From positions 79,291-143,290 of the forward strand of contig JACIXR010000008.1 in assembly GCA_014360495.1 (NCBI GenBank): 64,000 bases of DNA, in the 5' to 3' direction. A program made the position numbers and the translations under genes. Under the pieces are notes generated by a model. That model did not search any database, was not told the DNA's origin, and worked only from the letters and a program-made list of their open reading frames with translations. The number at the start of each line of letters is the position of its first letter. The first letter of the stretch is position 1. Source of the stretch: a bacterium (GTDB lineage: Bacteria; Armatimonadota; JACIXR01). Of this stretch, positions 48,974 to 57,938 are shown one piece after another.

Positions 48974-50718
48974 AGAGGGTAATAGCGGGAGCTATAGGAA
49001 ATTGCATCCACATCGCTGGCGTTGTTAACTTTCTTCGCTTGGCTGAGAGTCTCGGCTATGAGACGATTTTCCTTGGTCCGGCAGTTCCCGTTGAGGATTT
49101 TGTAAAGGCTATAGAGGAGTTCAACCCGGATATCGTGGGAGTGAGCTATCGCCTTACGCCGGAAGTCGGGGAGAAACTTTTATCCGAGTTTCAACAACTG
49201 ATAGAAAAGAGGAAGCTAAGGGAAGGCAGAGTGTTCCTATTTGGTGGGACGCCTCCAGTTTGTGATGTAGCGGCGAAAATAGGTATATTCAGCGCTGTTT
49301 TCACTGGTTTGGAGCCCCAAGAAGAAATTTTAGCGATACTAAAAGGTGAAAAGAGAGAGGAAAAGGAAGAGGATTTCGGTAACACTCTACTTGAGAGAAT
49401 AAGAAAGAAACATCCCTACCCAATTCTACGCCATCATCTTGGTCTACCATCCCTTGAGGAAACCATATCAGCCGCTCGCAAGGTAGCATTAGCGAAGGTT
49501 TTAGATGTTATCTCCATAGCCCCAGACCAAAATGCACAGGAGCATTTCTTCCGTCCTCAGGAGATGGACCCTGCTCTTGATGGAGCTGGTGGTGTGCCCA
49601 TTCGGGCGCCAGAACATCTGCTCGCTATTTTTGAAGCCACACGTTGTGGAAATTTCCCCCTTTTACGCATCTATTCCGGGACAAACGACTTGGTGAAATG
49701 GGCGGAGCTGGCTCAGCAGACTATAAGAAACGCCTGGGCGGCAATCCCTTTATTCTGGTATAGCCTCTTGGATGGACGCTCTAAAAGACCGCTTCTCCAA
49801 GCTATAAGGGAGAATCAAGAGGGGATTAAATGGCATGCGGAGAGGGGGATTCCCGTTGAAATAAACGACCCCCATCAATGGGGATTAAGGGATGCCCACG
49901 ATGCCCTTGAGGTAGCCGATGCCTACCTCTGCGCCTATAACGCTAAACGCTTGGGAGTTACTCATTATGTCGCCCAATACATGCTTAACACACCTCCTCA
50001 TATCTTCGGCTCAATGGATTTGGCTAAAACTTTGGCGAAGATCGAAATGGTTGAATCCTTACACGATGATAATTTCACCACTTTCAGACAAGTTAGAACT
50101 GGACTCCTTTCTCTTTCCCCAGACTTAAACATAGCCAAAGGTCAATTGGCTTCCTCAATAACCCTTTCCCTTGCTTTGAGACCGTACATAATCCATATAG
50201 TGGGCTACTGCGAGGGTGACCACGCAGCGGGAGCGGAGGAGATAATTGAATCCTGTAAGATTGCGAGGGGGGTTATTGGAAACTATTTGTTCGGTTTACC
50301 CGATATGACGAGGGACCCAATCGTGCAGGAAAGGAAGAGGCAATTGATTCAAGAGGCGAAGCTGATAATAGAATTCATCAAATTGCTTGGAGGAGGGCGA
50401 GAGGACGCTCTAATTGACCCTGAGGTTTTAGCGAATGCTGTGAAGTTAGGCATCCTTGACGCTCCGCACCTCAAAGGCAATCCTGAGGGAGCGGGAATTG
50501 TGGAAACGCGAGTTATAGGTGGAGCAGTTTATGCCATTAACCCCAAAACAAAAGAACCAATGACGGAAAGGGAAAGGTTGCTCTTTCTGATAGAAGAAGG
50601 AAGATTGCCCCCTGAGGTTGCTGAGAAAGGGAAGGAATTGCTCGTTTCGTTTCCCATGGATAAGGTCATTCCCCCCTTGAAGAGAAAAGGAAAGGATTAT
50701 GAGAAGAGACATAGATAA
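48970..50718 (+). CDS. Cobalamin-binding-domain protein with barrel-like C-terminus
   Basis: 582 residues. Residues 1-115 form a B12-binding Rossmann domain: VIAGAIGNCIHIAGVVNFLRLAESLGYETIFLGPAVPVEDFVKAIEEFNPDIVGVSYRL. The lower-ligand motif DxHxxG appears as CxHxxG (CIHIAG), keeping His and Gly but not Asp. The remaining 450 residues (EINDPHQWGLRDAHDALEVADAY, HIVGYCEGDHAAGAEEI, ETRVIGGAVYAINPKT) look like an alpha/beta barrel reminiscent of adenosylcobalamin mutase partners such as glutamate mutase, but I cannot name the family. It overlaps GH3 by 4 bp and the DUF5060 gene by 20 bp, so it is firmly part of a glycan-degradation operon. A mutase or corrinoid-linked role on a sugar-derived compound is inference. 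Confidence 0.65.
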   Translation: MKRVIAGAIGNCIHIAGVVNFLRLAESLGYETIFLGPAVPVEDFVKAIEEFNPDIVGVSYRLTPEVGEKLLSEFQQLIEKRKLREGRVFLFGGTPPVCDVAAKIGIFSAVFTGLEPQEEILAILKGEKREEKEEDFGNTLLERIRKKHPYPILRHHLGLPSLEETISAARKVALAKVLDVISIAPDQNAQEHFFRPQEMDPALDGAGGVPIRAPEHLLAIFEATRCGNFPLLRIYSGTNDLVKWAELAQQTIRNAWAAIPLFWYSLLDGRSKRPLLQAIRENQEGIKWHAERGIPVEINDPHQWGLRDAHDALEVADAYLCAYNAKRLGVTHYVAQYMLNTPPHIFGSMDLAKTLAKIEMVESLHDDNFTTFRQVRTGLLSLSPDLNIAKGQLASSITLSLALRPYIIHIVGYCEGDHAAGAEEIIESCKIARGVIGNYLFGLPDMTRDPIVQERKRQLIQEAKLIIEFIKLLGGGREDALIDPEVLANAVKLGILDAPHLKGNPEGAGIVETRVIGGAVYAINPKTKEPMTERERLLFLIEEGRLPPEVAEKGKELLVSFPMDKVIPPLKRKGKDYEKRHR

Positions 50719-52273
50719 AATCCTGTTCCCCATTTTCCTCCTCCTTGTTTTACTCCTTTTCGGTAGTTCTTATTGCGAAGCCGAGCAAAGGATAGGGAAA
50801 TGGGATTTGTTTGAGCTTTCTATAAAGGGAGGAAAATTTTACGACAACCCTTTCAAAGATGTTTACTTAATAGGCGAATTTGTTCATTCAAAAAGTAAAA
50901 GAACGCTCAAGATTTTCGGTTTCTACGATGGCGGGTTGATATGGAAAATCCGATTTATGCCGGATGAGGAGGGGGAATGGAGCTATAAAATATATTTTTC
51001 CGATTCCTCAAATAAGACAGTAGAAGGGAAATTTGTTTGTGTTCCCTCCAAGATTAAGGGACCTTTGCGTGTATATCCTAAAAATAAGATATGGTTGAGC
51101 TATTCTGATGGAACTCCTTTCTATATGTTTGCGTTCTGTTTGGGAATGGTGGATAGCTTGCCCGACCTAAATGTCTTGGATGAAACGCTTGACTTTATCA
51201 GAAGCTACGGCTTCAACACAATCGTTGGTCCCCATATCGGCATAAGCCAGATACCAGGAGTCAGCTATCGTGCTCCCTGGATTAATACAGGGGAAGGTCT
51301 GGATTTTTCTCGCTACGACCTCCACTTCTGGCGAAATATGGACAAAGTAATCCTTGCCCTGAAAAAGAGAAATATGTTTCTTATACCCTTCAGCATATTC
51401 GGTGGAACAAACGGGGTGCCGAGAATGCCGATGGATGAATGGGAAAATTTCATTAGGTATTGGACTGCTCGCTGGGCGGGTTTTTACAATGTAACTTTCC
51501 AACCTATATCGGAATGGGAAGAGGGTTTTAAAGCTGAGGAAGTGATGGAAATTCTCCAATTGATAAGGAAATACGACCCCTGGAAAAGACTGATAAGCGT
51601 TCATTCCTGGGATTATAGCAAAAGGGCACCTCAAATTTGTCGCTCCCTTGCTTATGATTATTTCACTTTACAGGATAAGCTGACGGATTGGAATTACGGG
51701 AAATATAGGAATGTAATGGAAGAAATGAGAAAAGTGGCGGAGAAGCCAATCCTTGCCCACGAGTGTATTTGGGAAGGCAACATTTATCAGAAGGAAGCGG
51801 GACTAGATGTTGATAATTTGAGAAGGGGGTCTTGGACAATCATATTGAGTGGAGCTTATCTCGCCTATGGGGACGATGTTGAGCCGCCGAGGAAAGTAGG
51901 TAGGGGAGGTGGACAGCCGATGTTCAGCACTTGGGGAGCTCTAATGAAACCAGCTGGACTCCTTTATCCCCATTTAAAATTTATGTTCCAAGTTCTTAGC
52001 TCCATTCCCTGGTGGAAGATGAGACCATATTATGAGATAGAGAGGGGGAAGAATGTAGCTTGCATGGCATCTGAAGATAAAACTAATCTTATAATCTATC
52101 TTCCCGAAGGTGGAGAGGCGGAGATAAAAGGTGTTTCTGGCAGATTTGAGGTGAGATACCTTGACCCACTCTCCTTCAAGGAAATAAAAAAGGAGGAACA
52201 TAATTCTAAAGAGGGAAGAATTAGACTATTGACTGACAAGGAGACGATATTTATCCTTGAGAGGAAAAGATAA
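50699..52273 (+). CDS. Secreted DUF5060/DUF4038-type glycoside hydrolase-like protein
   Basis: 524 residues. Signal peptide IDKILFPIFLLLVLLLFGSSYCEA. Residues about 28-120 are a DUF5060 beta domain (KWDLFELSIKGGKFYDNPFKDVYLIGEF, RFMPDEEGEWSYKIYFSDSS), which normally precedes a barrel of the DUF4038/GH140-like clan. The barrel (about 130-440) has GFNTIVGPHIG, FYNVTFQPISEWEEGFKAEEVMEIL and ILAHECIWEGN, with Glu residues at strand ends as candidate acid/base and nucleophile. A small C-terminal beta domain ends it. It likely cleaves a glycan outside the cytoplasm; the bond is unknown. Fourth-base overlap with the B12 gene keeps it in the operon. Confidence 0.8.
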   Translation: MRRDIDKILFPIFLLLVLLLFGSSYCEAEQRIGKWDLFELSIKGGKFYDNPFKDVYLIGEFVHSKSKRTLKIFGFYDGGLIWKIRFMPDEEGEWSYKIYFSDSSNKTVEGKFVCVPSKIKGPLRVYPKNKIWLSYSDGTPFYMFAFCLGMVDSLPDLNVLDETLDFIRSYGFNTIVGPHIGISQIPGVSYRAPWINTGEGLDFSRYDLHFWRNMDKVILALKKRNMFLIPFSIFGGTNGVPRMPMDEWENFIRYWTARWAGFYNVTFQPISEWEEGFKAEEVMEILQLIRKYDPWKRLISVHSWDYSKRAPQICRSLAYDYFTLQDKLTDWNYGKYRNVMEEMRKVAEKPILAHECIWEGNIYQKEAGLDVDNLRRGSWTIILSGAYLAYGDDVEPPRKVGRGGGQPMFSTWGALMKPAGLLYPHLKFMFQVLSSIPWWKMRPYYEIERGKNVACMASEDKTNLIIYLPEGGEAEIKGVSGRFEVRYLDPLSFKEIKKEEHNSKEGRIRLLTDKETIFILERKR

Positions 52274-52288
52274 AAGGAGGCGATAGAT

Positions 52289-53239
52289 GTGGATTTGCTC
52301 AGCACAATCAAGGGTTCGCTTTTGGAGAATTTCTTTCCCAAGGGTTGGGATTTGGAGAAGATAGATAGATGCTGTTCAAATCCTCCAGATGCGATAACGG
52401 AGAGGCAGGCTTGGTGGCATAAGGATTTCAAACCCGTTCCCTGTGAAACGCTTGAGGAGTTCAACATGAAGATGGGACACGAGATAGCGGTTGAGATTTG
52501 TGAGGCAAAGGAAAGAGGGCAAAAGCTTATTTTAATCCTCCCTGTAGGTCCTATGGGGATGTATAAGTGGGTTGTTTATTTCCTCAAGGAATGGGGAGTG
52601 GACTGCAAACATATCTACGGTTTCAATATGGACGAATGGAGCGATAAGGATGGTAATACCCTGCCGCCCACTGCTCCGGGAGCCTTCCAAAACGCAATGG
52701 AGAATGCTTTTTATGGACCATTGGGAGATTTCACTGTCCCGGAAAATCAGCGTTTCTTCGCCACGAAGGAGCTTCTTCCGAAATATCCGGAGAAAATTGG
52801 TGAATTAAGAGAAGAAGGGGCGAGGATGGTTCTCGTGTTCGGCATCGGAAGGGTTTTCCACATAGCTTTTTGGGAGCCTCATTTCGCGGAAGAATTCTCC
52901 TCCGTGGACGAGTGGAAAAGACAGGAATACAGATTGGGGGCGAAGCTTCATCCCTTGACGATAGAGCAGAATGCGATAACGAGCTTCAAGAGCAGGACAA
53001 CCCTTGTCCCATGCTTTGCCAACACTATCGGACCGGGAATCTTCCTGAAGGCGGATAAGATAATAGGAGGGGCTGATGGAGCCCTTGGAAGGGGTATGAT
53101 GTGGCAGGGGATGAGCCTTTGGGTTACTTTGAGATATGGACCCGATATATGGGTTCCGAGCAGCTTTATGCCCACCCTCCCCGGCAAGCTGTTCTTCCTC
53201 AAGGAGCTCGCCGGTCCTCTAATCCCTGAATGTAATTGA
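52289..53239 (+). CDS. NagB-like sugar-phosphate isomerase/deaminase family protein
   Basis: 316 residues from GTG 52289, 8 bp after AAAGGAGG. The fold signatures of glucosamine-6-phosphate deaminase are present in altered form: [25 protein letters not shown] (phosphate loop), [10 protein letters not shown] (NagB LDEY/W with catalytic Asp), [16 protein letters not shown] (NagB GIGxDGHIAFNEP) and a C-terminal [10 protein letters not shown]. It is longer than NagB (about 250), so a family relative rather than orthologue. Together with the PIG-L deacetylase 17 bp downstream it suggests amino-sugar use. Confidence 0.75.
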   Translation: MDLLSTIKGSLLENFFPKGWDLEKIDRCCSNPPDAITERQAWWHKDFKPVPCETLEEFNMKMGHEIAVEICEAKERGQKLILILPVGPMGMYKWVVYFLKEWGVDCKHIYGFNMDEWSDKDGNTLPPTAPGAFQNAMENAFYGPLGDFTVPENQRFFATKELLPKYPEKIGELREEGARMVLVFGIGRVFHIAFWEPHFAEEFSSVDEWKRQEYRLGAKLHPLTIEQNAITSFKSRTTLVPCFANTIGPGIFLKADKIIGGADGALGRGMMWQGMSLWVTLRYGPDIWVPSSFMPTLPGKLFFLKELAGPLIPECN

Positions 53240-53256
53240 AGGGGAGGGATGAGAGA

Positions 53257-53958
53257 ATGAGGGTTTTAGCTGTTGGCGCTCACCCTGATGACCTTGAGAT
53301 ACTTTGCGGAGGGACGCTCGCCAAATTCGCCAAGCGAGGAGATGAAGTGATTATGGCTCATCTTTGCAGCGGCAATATGGGTGGAAGGGATATAGAGCCT
53401 GAGGAGCTGGCGAGGATAAGGGATGAGGAGGCTAAAAGAGCGGGAGCGGTGATTGGTGCGGAGGTCTTGGGACCTATAGCTGGCGACCTTGACCTTTATC
53501 CAACGAAGGAAATGCGTCTGAAAGTCGTTGATATAATAAGGATTGCGAAGCCCGACTTAATCATAACGCATAGTCCAAACGATTACATGCCCGACCACAC
53601 GATAACATCTCAACTCGTCTTTGAAGCTTCCTTCACCGCTACGCTCCCCTTGTTCAAAACCGAGCAGCCAGCGTATGAGCCCATCGTCCCAATTTACTAT
53701 ATGGATACCCTCGCTGGGATAGGCTTTGAGCCAACTGAGTATGTTGATATAACGGATTTCTTTGAGCTAAAGAAGAAGATGCTATTGTGTCACGAGAGCC
53801 AATATAAGTGGTTGAGCGGGCATCATCAATCCGACCCTTTGAACTTGATAGAGACGATGGCTAAATTCCGAGGGCTTCAATGCGGGGTCCTCTACGCTGA
53901 GGCTTTTAGACCAGCAAATCTTTGGGGAAGGCTGAGGGCAGAGAGACTGCTTCCCTAA
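53257..53958 (+). CDS. PIG-L/LmbE family deacetylase
   Basis: 233 residues from ATG 53257 (MRVLAVGAHPDDLEILCGG). Zinc motif AHPDDLE at residues 8-14 with the third ligand in THSPNDYMPDHTITSQLV (PDH). These enzymes remove acetyl groups from GlcNAc-type sugars or conjugates (GlcNAc-PI, mycothiol, bacillithiol, diacetylchitobiose). FCHESQYKWLSG-like segment (LLCHESQYKWLSGHHQSDP) matches the LmbE-like bacterial branch. Last gene of the operon; with the NagB-like gene it would convert an N-acetyl sugar to a free amine and then isomerise it. Confidence 0.92.
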   Translation: MRVLAVGAHPDDLEILCGGTLAKFAKRGDEVIMAHLCSGNMGGRDIEPEELARIRDEEAKRAGAVIGAEVLGPIAGDLDLYPTKEMRLKVVDIIRIAKPDLIITHSPNDYMPDHTITSQLVFEASFTATLPLFKTEQPAYEPIVPIYYMDTLAGIGFEPTEYVDITDFFELKKKMLLCHESQYKWLSGHHQSDPLNLIETMAKFRGLQCGVLYAEAFRPANLWGRLRAERLLP

Positions 53959-54002
53959 GAGAATATGTAAGGAGTGTCTGCCCGAATACCTTTAGCCATT
54001 TA

Positions 54003-55097
54003 TTATTCTCTCCAAAGCCATTCGTATTTCTCCTTCAGCTTCTCCAGGTCAACATTCTCGCCGAATTTGTCTATGAAAATTAAGATGTTTGCATCGTCCG
54101 AATTCTCAACTACATAGTCTAAATATTCATTAGTTGAGGAAAAATCAATTCCTATCTTGCCCGCTCCGCCAATGCGAGGGATGAGGAGACATGTATCCTT
54201 CAAGACCTCAACCGCCTTGGGATAATCGGTTTCGGTGACGCCCATATCAACCCCCCTTAGCTTGTTTATTTTCTTCAAGTTCTCGTAATTGAAGGCGAAG
54301 TTTCCGCAGGAGTGGACGTGAAGCCCGTTAAAAGCATCTGCGAGCTTTTGATTGTAAGGGAGGGCGAATTCCTCATATAAGTGAGGGGAGACAACCGCTA
54401 CGAGGTCCTCGCTTATGGAAATCCCCCAATCCTCCGGCACCCAAACTCCAGGACAATGGTTGGGGATGAACTCCTCACAGAGTTCCTTCTGCATCGGTAC
54501 AAAATCTATAATGAGCTCGGTTACCATGTCAAGGAGGGTATGAACGGCATCCGGGGCGGTATACATAGCGGTTAAGAAGGAGGAGTATTCCCAAATCAGG
54601 GAGGCGGTATCAAGAGGTCCTTGAATATCCGTCATCCTTATGGGCAATTCTCCGTTTGTTTTCTCCACCATAAATTTGGTCAAATCAAGTACATCCTTTA
54701 GAAGCCCGCCCGTGGGTTCAGGCTCCTTCAATTTATAAACATCATCGGGTTCGTGAACGATTGGCTTAGTCCAGGGTTGTTCAACCTCGGGATAAATAAC
54801 CTCACAACCAAATGCTGACGCCAGAACGCCAGTTCCAAGATAGGGGAAAAGATGGGGAATGTAATCATCTTTGAGTTGGCTGCGCAATTTTATCTCGTAG
54901 AGCTGAGATTTAAGCATCAAGTCCCAATTCATAAACCATTCTCTTGTGCTCGCAGGAGGTGGTCTATCGGGGTCGTTTTCCTCTCCACTGGCGAAACCAT
55001 TGAGCATATAACCCGGTCTATCAACTTTTTCAAGCTTCCAAAGGCGGGTTAGGAAGTCCTTCCTTTCCTCTATTTCCGATTCATCAAACCACTTCAT
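54003..55097 (-). CDS. UroD-like methyltransferase, copy 2
   Basis: 364 residues of the UroD fold, different in sequence from copy 1. GLHVHSCGNFAFNYENLKKI near residue 260 contains the HSCG metal-site motif of corrinoid methyltransferases; DIQGPLDTASLIWEYSSFLTAMYTAPDAVHTLLDMV and GVWVPEDWGISISEDLVAVVSPHLYEEFALPYN are family segments with the substrate/acid region. Not HemE. AAGGAG is 7 bp before the ATG. It converges on the PIG-L gene and lies 4 bp downstream of the degenerate protease gene on its own strand. Confidence 0.85.
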   Translation of the reverse strand: MKWFDESEIEERKDFLTRLWKLEKVDRPGYMLNGFASGEENDPDRPPPASTREWFMNWDLMLKSQLYEIKLRSQLKDDYIPHLFPYLGTGVLASAFGCEVIYPEVEQPWTKPIVHEPDDVYKLKEPEPTGGLLKDVLDLTKFMVEKTNGELPIRMTDIQGPLDTASLIWEYSSFLTAMYTAPDAVHTLLDMVTELIIDFVPMQKELCEEFIPNHCPGVWVPEDWGISISEDLVAVVSPHLYEEFALPYNQKLADAFNGLHVHSCGNFAFNYENLKKINKLRGVDMGVTETDYPKAVEVLKDTCLLIPRIGGAGKIGIDFSSTNEYLDYVVENSDDANILIFIDKFGENVDLEKLKEKYEWLWRE

Positions 55098-55101
55098 GGC
55101 T

Positions 55102-55884
55102 CTACTCCTTGATTTGTCCTGCGCTATCTTTCACTGTTTTCGCAGGAAGAATAACAAAGCTAAACGGATCAGATTGGGAGATGGAGAATAACATAGAAGG
55201 TGAGAAAAAGGATAGAGATTCTTCCGACTTTCTCATCAGAGCCAAGCATATACCGACCAACTTTCCATCCAGTGTGAATATAGGGCTACCTGGTGAGAAG
55301 TCGCTCATAGGGAGAAAATATTTCCTCGGCTTATTTATTATCCCTCCTATCTTTGAAATGGAGACGAAAATAGCCCTATCTTGCTCTTCTCCCAGCCTTT
55401 GGATTCCTATCACTTCGTCAATCAATTCGGGCTCTGCTGAGTTATCCAAATCCACACATTCCAACTCAACGCTTTTATCCGTTGGTCTGATGAAGACGAG
55501 GTCGAGCTTATCGTCTCTGAGAACGATTTTCCCATCTATCTCCCTATTATCGGGCAAGATTATCTTCACGCTTGTTATCTCGCTTTTCATCTGGTAACCG
55601 CTTTCCCCAAACATCTGCTGAAAAACCTTTGATGGGTCTATTGAGGATGAGGAGGTAGCGATGGTGCCTTTTTTATCTATAACCGTCCCTATTACCTCGT
55701 ATTTCATCTCCTCCTTGCTTGTTTCCTGCCCCTGAAAGACGCTCCATTCCTTAACAATCACTCTAACCGTTACAACGGCGTTTTTGTAAGTATCCACGAC
55801 TTTCTTCACCATTTCTTTCTCAACCTGGGCGTAAACACCCATCGCGAACAGCAAACAAAGCAAAACCAAAAAAGTCTTTTTCAT
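55102..55884 (-). CDS. Exported trypsin-fold protein lacking the catalytic triad
   Basis: 260 residues from ATG 55884 (MKKTFLVLLCLLFAMGVYAQ signal peptide). KVVDTYKNAVVTVRVIVKEW and the following strands follow the HtrA protease core, but the His site reads GTIATSSSSID where LTNYHV would be expected, and the Ser loop reads SDFSPGSPIF instead of GNSGGP. The Asp site is recognisable (DKLDLVFIRP). So this is a pseudo-protease, perhaps a regulator or binding partner of the HtrA encoded just upstream, with which it overlaps by 4 bp. No PDZ domain. Confidence 0.75.
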   Translation of the reverse strand: MKKTFLVLLCLLFAMGVYAQVEKEMVKKVVDTYKNAVVTVRVIVKEWSVFQGQETSKEEMKYEVIGTVIDKKGTIATSSSSIDPSKVFQQMFGESGYQMKSEITSVKIILPDNREIDGKIVLRDDKLDLVFIRPTDKSVELECVDLDNSAEPELIDEVIGIQRLGEEQDRAIFVSISKIGGIINKPRKYFLPMSDFSPGSPIFTLDGKLVGICLALMRKSEESLSFFSPSMLFSISQSDPFSFVILPAKTVKDSAGQIKE

Positions 55885-57914
55885 TCTTTCACCTCCCAAA
55901 CTTGTTTTCTAATTTCAATGAACTTGTGCTCAGTATCCCTCTCTATATAGAAAACCAAGTCCTGTTTTGCCTTCTTTAGTTCCTCCAGCGTGTTTTTGAA
56001 TTCCTCTACATTTTTCGCCTTCTTTCCGTTAACCTCCAATATTATATCGCTCACGCCCAAACCCGCTATTGAAGCCCATCCACCTTCCTCTATCCCCTCA
56101 ATTATGACCCCTTCTTTCCCTTCTTCCATTTCCTTCACATCCTCAAAGCATAAATCTCTAACTGTCATCCCTAAATTACTATCCTTATATTTCGCTACCT
56201 CATCCCTTCCCCTCGGCTCTTCAATCAACCTAACCCTTTCTATCGTTTCCTGTCCATCTCTCATCAAGGTAAGCTCTATCTCTTCACCAACAGAATAATC
56301 CGTTAGCCTCTCAAAGAAGACAGCCTTATCGGCTGGCGACCTTATGGGAAGACCCTCACCATTTATTTCCACAATGATATCTCCTACTTTTAGAGGAAAA
56401 GCCTTATCCTTTGTGAAAACCTCGGTAACAATAACTCCTCTTTTCTTGATACCCAGCTTTCCCCTCAGGTCATCCGTAAGGCTTTGCACCGATATCGGCA
56501 ACCAACCCTTCTTCGCGTAGGGAGGAGTTTCAGTTTCCTTCTCCTCCTTCAAATGAAGAACAGTGAGCATCTTTTCCTTCTTCCTTTCAAAACGGACAAG
56601 AACATCCGCATCGCCCTTTATCTCGCTCAATATTTTTTCTAAATCCTCTATATTCTTCACCTTTTTCCCGTCTATCTCTACTATAACATCCTTTTCCATT
56701 ATCGCCGGCTTCGCCTCCCCGCAAGCTCCTCCCGGTCTCACTCCCGTCACAACAACACCCTCCCTTGAATCCCTTTTAAGCTCCATAGCCTCTTTGAGCG
56801 ATATATCCCTCGCTGTTATCCCCAATCTTCTTATCTCCTTCGTTTTGCAATAAGTGCTTTCTCTTTTAACCGGTTTCAAGAAAACGACCCTCTTTAGCCC
56901 TTTCCTCAAGAGGAGAATCCTCGTGAATCCATCAAGGGGAAGCTGGGAGGTCAATTGATTGAATTCCGGTATATCCTCAATCGTAGCCACTTTGACATTT
57001 TTATCTCCGATTTGGAGGATTATATCGCCAGGAAGGATTCCCGCTTTCTCAGCCGGCGAACCCTTAATCACTCCCGAAACTAACACTCCCTCCTTCATTC
57101 GCGAGGTCGTTAGCAGGGGTTGGATTTCAATTCCCAGCCAACTCCTCGTTATCTCCTTCTTTTTAATCAGCTCCTCTGCTATTTTCTTCGCTATATTCCC
57201 TGGTATCGCTCCTCCCAAGCCTATCGCTATCTCGTTCACGCCCACTATTTCCCCCTCAAGATTGAGGAGCGGACCTCCGGAGTTCCCCGGGTAGATTGGA
57301 GCGTCGTGTCCTATCCATGTTATCATACTTCCCACATTTTCTCCTTCAATTTCCACTTCCTCTCCCCGAAATATCTCCGGGATGACGAGCCTCGTGTTGC
57401 TGACGATTCCAAGCGTGAGAGATTGAGAGAGGGCGTAGGGGCTCCCCGCTGCTATCACCCAATCCCCGACCCTCAGTTTAGAGGAATCGCCGAATTTAGC
57501 GGTGGGGAATTTTCTATCTGATTTAAGCTTGATTATAGCGAGGTCTGTAAGGGGGTCGCCGGCGTAATATTCTCCGTCTATCTTCTCCCCGTCCCACATA
57601 ATGCATCTCACATACTTGGCGTTTCCTGCGACATGATAGTTAGTGAGGACATAGCCATCGGGATGGATTATCGTCCCGCTTCCGCTGACCTCCATCTTTA
57701 TCTCCTTCCCCTGTTGATAGTAGGGAAGGACGGCAAATATCTTCACGATGGATGGTTTTATTTTTTCCGCGACCAGCTTGGCTTTCTCCTGAACGCTCTG
57801 GGGAATTTCCCTTTGAGGAAAAGCCACTAAGGAAAATAGAAAGAGATGCAGGAGGAAAAATCCTCTAACAATCCTCACTCCTCTAATAGGTTTGAGGTTA
57901 CTGACTTTTTCCAT
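55881..57914 (-). CDS. HtrA/DegP-type serine protease with multiple PDZ domains
   Basis: 677 residues; periplasmic quality-control protease. Signal peptide or anchor near residues 14-34 (VRGFFLLHLFLFSLVAF). The trypsin-fold core (about 45-250) has the full triad: His94 in LTNYHVAG, Asp about 123 in DPLTDLAII, Ser212 in PGNSGGPL. Four PDZ-like domains follow (about 260-345, 370-445, 470-560 and 590-665), each with a ligand loop and a conserved xGxxxGDIIxxIxGK stretch; common HtrA proteins have one or two. The extra PDZ domains suggest more substrate or partner recognition. The gene lies 24 bp after the esterase gene. Confidence 0.93.
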   Translation of the reverse strand: MEKVSNLKPIRGVRIVRGFFLLHLFLFSLVAFPQREIPQSVQEKAKLVAEKIKPSIVKIFAVLPYYQQGKEIKMEVSGSGTIIHPDGYVLTNYHVAGNAKYVRCIMWDGEKIDGEYYAGDPLTDLAIIKLKSDRKFPTAKFGDSSKLRVGDWVIAAGSPYALSQSLTLGIVSNTRLVIPEIFRGEEVEIEGENVGSMITWIGHDAPIYPGNSGGPLLNLEGEIVGVNEIAIGLGGAIPGNIAKKIAEELIKKKEITRSWLGIEIQPLLTTSRMKEGVLVSGVIKGSPAEKAGILPGDIILQIGDKNVKVATIEDIPEFNQLTSQLPLDGFTRILLLRKGLKRVVFLKPVKRESTYCKTKEIRRLGITARDISLKEAMELKRDSREGVVVTGVRPGGACGEAKPAIMEKDVIVEIDGKKVKNIEDLEKILSEIKGDADVLVRFERKKEKMLTVLHLKEEKETETPPYAKKGWLPISVQSLTDDLRGKLGIKKRGVIVTEVFTKDKAFPLKVGDIIVEINGEGLPIRSPADKAVFFERLTDYSVGEEIELTLMRDGQETIERVRLIEEPRGRDEVAKYKDSNLGMTVRDLCFEDVKEMEEGKEGVIIEGIEEGGWASIAGLGVSDIILEVNGKKAKNVEEFKNTLEELKKAKQDLVFYIERDTEHKFIEIRKQVWEVKE

Positions 57915-57938
57915 TTCTCCTCTCTCAAAAGATTACAT

